Shown: positions 4,989 to 6,103 of the stretch, piece after piece
How the letters are laid out: every line of letters begins with the position of its first letter
How positions within the stretch are numbered: position 1 is the first letter of the stretch
From: Oscillospiraceae bacterium
GTDB lineage: Bacteria > Bacillota > Clostridia > Oscillospirales > UBA929
NCBI GenBank assembly: GCA_031271525.1
Contig: JAISVO010000038.1
Location: 1-6,103, forward strand
Length of the DNA stretch: 6,103 nt
Direction: 5' to 3'
The notes under the pieces: model-generated
Databases searched by the model: none
What the model was told of the DNA's origin: nothing
Seen by the model: the letters and a program-made list of their open reading frames with translations, nothing else
Position numbers and translations under genes: made by a program

Positions 4989-6100
4989 ACCCAAACCTCT
5001 TCCTTCCGGATTATACTAACAGTATTTTGGGGATCCCCAACTCGATCCTCGCCCACTACGGCGCAAAGCCGCATCACCCGACCCTGCCGGCGCTGGACGA
5101 AAAACTGTGCAAGGGGTATAAAAACGTAGTTCTGCTGGTGCTGGACGGGCTGGGGGACAACCTCCTGAACGCGCACGCCCCGGATGGGTTCCTCGCTGAC
5201 CATAGGGTTTCGGCGCTCAGCTCAGTCTACCCTAGCACCACGGCAAGCGCGTTGACGACGCTGGAGAGCGGGCTGACGCCGATTGAACACGGCTGGCTGG
5301 GCTGGTCCGGCTGGTTTGAAGAGGCCGGGGAGAACGTGGAGCTGTTCACCAACAAGATATACGGGACCGACCGCTCTGCGGCTGAGCACAGTCTCGCATG
5401 GATGAAGCTTCCGTACAAAAACCTGTTTACTCAGGTCCGGGAGGCTTCCCCGGATGTTGAGACCTGCCGTGTGTCGCCGTTCGGGGAGTATTGGTGCGAC
5501 ACAAACGAAGCGCTATGCAGTCATATCGAAATTTTGTGCAAAAAGGGCGGGCGTCGGTATATCTACGCCTATCACTTCCAGCCGGATACCGACGAGCATG
5601 TATACGGCTGTTACGGCGAGCGGGTGAAGGCGGATGTCGCGCTGTTCGACCGGCAGCTTGAGCGGCTTGCCGCGTCGCTTTCCGACACCCTGCTGATCGT
5701 CACCGCCGACCATGGGTTGATCGACATCCAAATGCGGGATATTGAAGAAACCCCCGACCTTTTTGAATGCCTCGCCATACCGCCCACACGGGAGCCGCGC
5801 AGTTTGTCCCTCTTTGTGAAAGAGGAGAGGAAAACGGAGTTCCCAAGGCGTTGGAACGCGCGTTTCGGCGGCGATTATATCCTGATGACAGGCGATGAGG
5901 CGGTCCATAACCCGATCTTCGGGCCGGGGACGCCACACCCGAGGGCGCGCGGCTTTTTGGGCGATTATACCGCCCTCGCGACGGGAAAGGTGAGCGTGTG
6001 GTTCCGGAACGCGCAAGGGGTCAGCAAGGGCTATAAGGCGCTGCACGCCGGTCTGTGCCGCGATGAGATGGTTGTGCCGCTGGTACTGGTCGAGCGGTGA
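4985..6100 (+). CDS. Alkaline phosphatase-superfamily protein (type I phosphodiesterase/nucleotide pyrophosphatase-like)
   Basis: The 371-aa protein has the metal- and nucleophile-site pattern of the alkaline phosphatase superfamily, nearest to the nucleotide pyrophosphatase/phosphodiesterase branch, whose members cleave phosphate mono- or diesters with two metal ions, often zinc. Visible sites are VVLLVLDGLGDN (48-59; metal ligand D54), VYPSTTASALTTLESGLTP (81-99; nucleophile probably T86 by alignment with the YPTxTxPN motif), PDTDEHVYG (200-208; D201 and H205), TADHG (240-244; D242 and H243) and LHAGLCRDEMVVPL (353-366; H354). The full set suggests an active enzyme. No signal peptide or membrane anchor is visible, so a cytosolic location is likely, unlike many secreted relatives. 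The ATG overlaps the GNAT stop (ATGA) and has only a weak ribosome binding site, so translation probably relies on coupling; an ATG at 4922 in the same frame lies well inside the GNAT gene and adds 21 unlikely residues. The gene ends 3 bases before the window edge, so no terminator can be seen. Substrate is unknown. Confidence 0.88.
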   Translation: MNPNLFLPDYTNSILGIPNSILAHYGAKPHHPTLPALDEKLCKGYKNVVLLVLDGLGDNLLNAHAPDGFLADHRVSALSSVYPSTTASALTTLESGLTPIEHGWLGWSGWFEEAGENVELFTNKIYGTDRSAAEHSLAWMKLPYKNLFTQVREASPDVETCRVSPFGEYWCDTNEALCSHIEILCKKGGRRYIYAYHFQPDTDEHVYGCYGERVKADVALFDRQLERLAASLSDTLLIVTADHGLIDIQMRDIEETPDLFECLAIPPTREPRSLSLFVKEERKTEFPRRWNARFGGDYILMTGDEAVHNPIFGPGTPHPRARGFLGDYTALATGKVSVWFRNAQGVSKGYKALHAGLCRDEMVVPLVLVER

Positions 6101-6103
6101 GAA

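Noticed and set aside
4212..4994. 260-aa - strand open frame opposite the GNAT gene
   Set aside because: It runs across the divergent promoter region and into the FliD-like gene start; the GNAT reading is unambiguous.
5513..6046. 177-aa - strand open frame opposite the phosphatase gene
   Set aside because: It is a shadow; the + strand carries the complete set of alkaline phosphatase-superfamily motifs.
1..6103. Mobile element, phage, CRISPR or toxin-antitoxin signature
   Set aside because: No transposase, integrase, terminal repeats, spaced repeats or toxin-antitoxin-like small gene pair was seen on either strand.

Overview
This window (about 57% G+C by eye) looks like chromosome from a Gram-positive Clostridia-type bacterium, most like the higher-GC Oscillospiraceae/Ruminococcaceae-like Firmicutes. 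The reasons are the strong GGAGG-type ribosome binding sites, three near-consensus vegetative (sigma-A-type) promoters, and protein families that I recognise from Clostridia. These are a 391-aa 'coenzyme F420-0:L-glutamate ligase'-family protein, a long-chain mannitol dehydrogenase-family protein, a GNAT of the 'CYC...GWCNAN' type and a 371-aa alkaline phosphatase-superfamily protein. This taxonomic call is inference, as no rRNA or other marker gene is present.

Layout: (1) positions 1-224 are non-coding leader DNA ending in a good promoter (150-178) and ribosome binding site. (2) A + strand gene, 225-1400, encodes the CofE-like ligase. (3) A 10-11 bp inverted repeat at 1420-1453 separates it from convergent genes on the - strand. 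(4) The - strand pair, read right to left, is a FliD-like flagellar cap/hook-associated protein (4254 to 2995) followed by a UxuB/mannitol dehydrogenase-family oxidoreductase (2929 to 1448), with a GC-rich hairpin between them. (5) Positions 4255-4406 form a compact divergent control region with back-to-back promoters. (6) A + strand two-gene operon, GNAT acetyltransferase (4407-4988) and phosphodiesterase/phosphatase-superfamily protein (4985-6100), overlaps by ATGA and reaches the right edge.

How the genes work together: only the GNAT-phosphatase pair has clear evidence of co-expression (overlapping stop and start). The FliD-like and dehydrogenase genes are co-directional and probably share the promoter at 4297-4325, but no common pathway is obvious. 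The CofE-like gene appears to be a single-gene transcription unit. All three promoters have TGG directly before the -10 (extended -10).

No CRISPR, transposon, tRNA, rRNA, phage or toxin-antitoxin structure was seen. I found no convincing new multi-gene system. The points most worth a second look are the isolated FliD-like gene, the CofE-family ligase with no F420 context, and the Cys-rich GNAT coupled to a phosphodiesterase-like enzyme.
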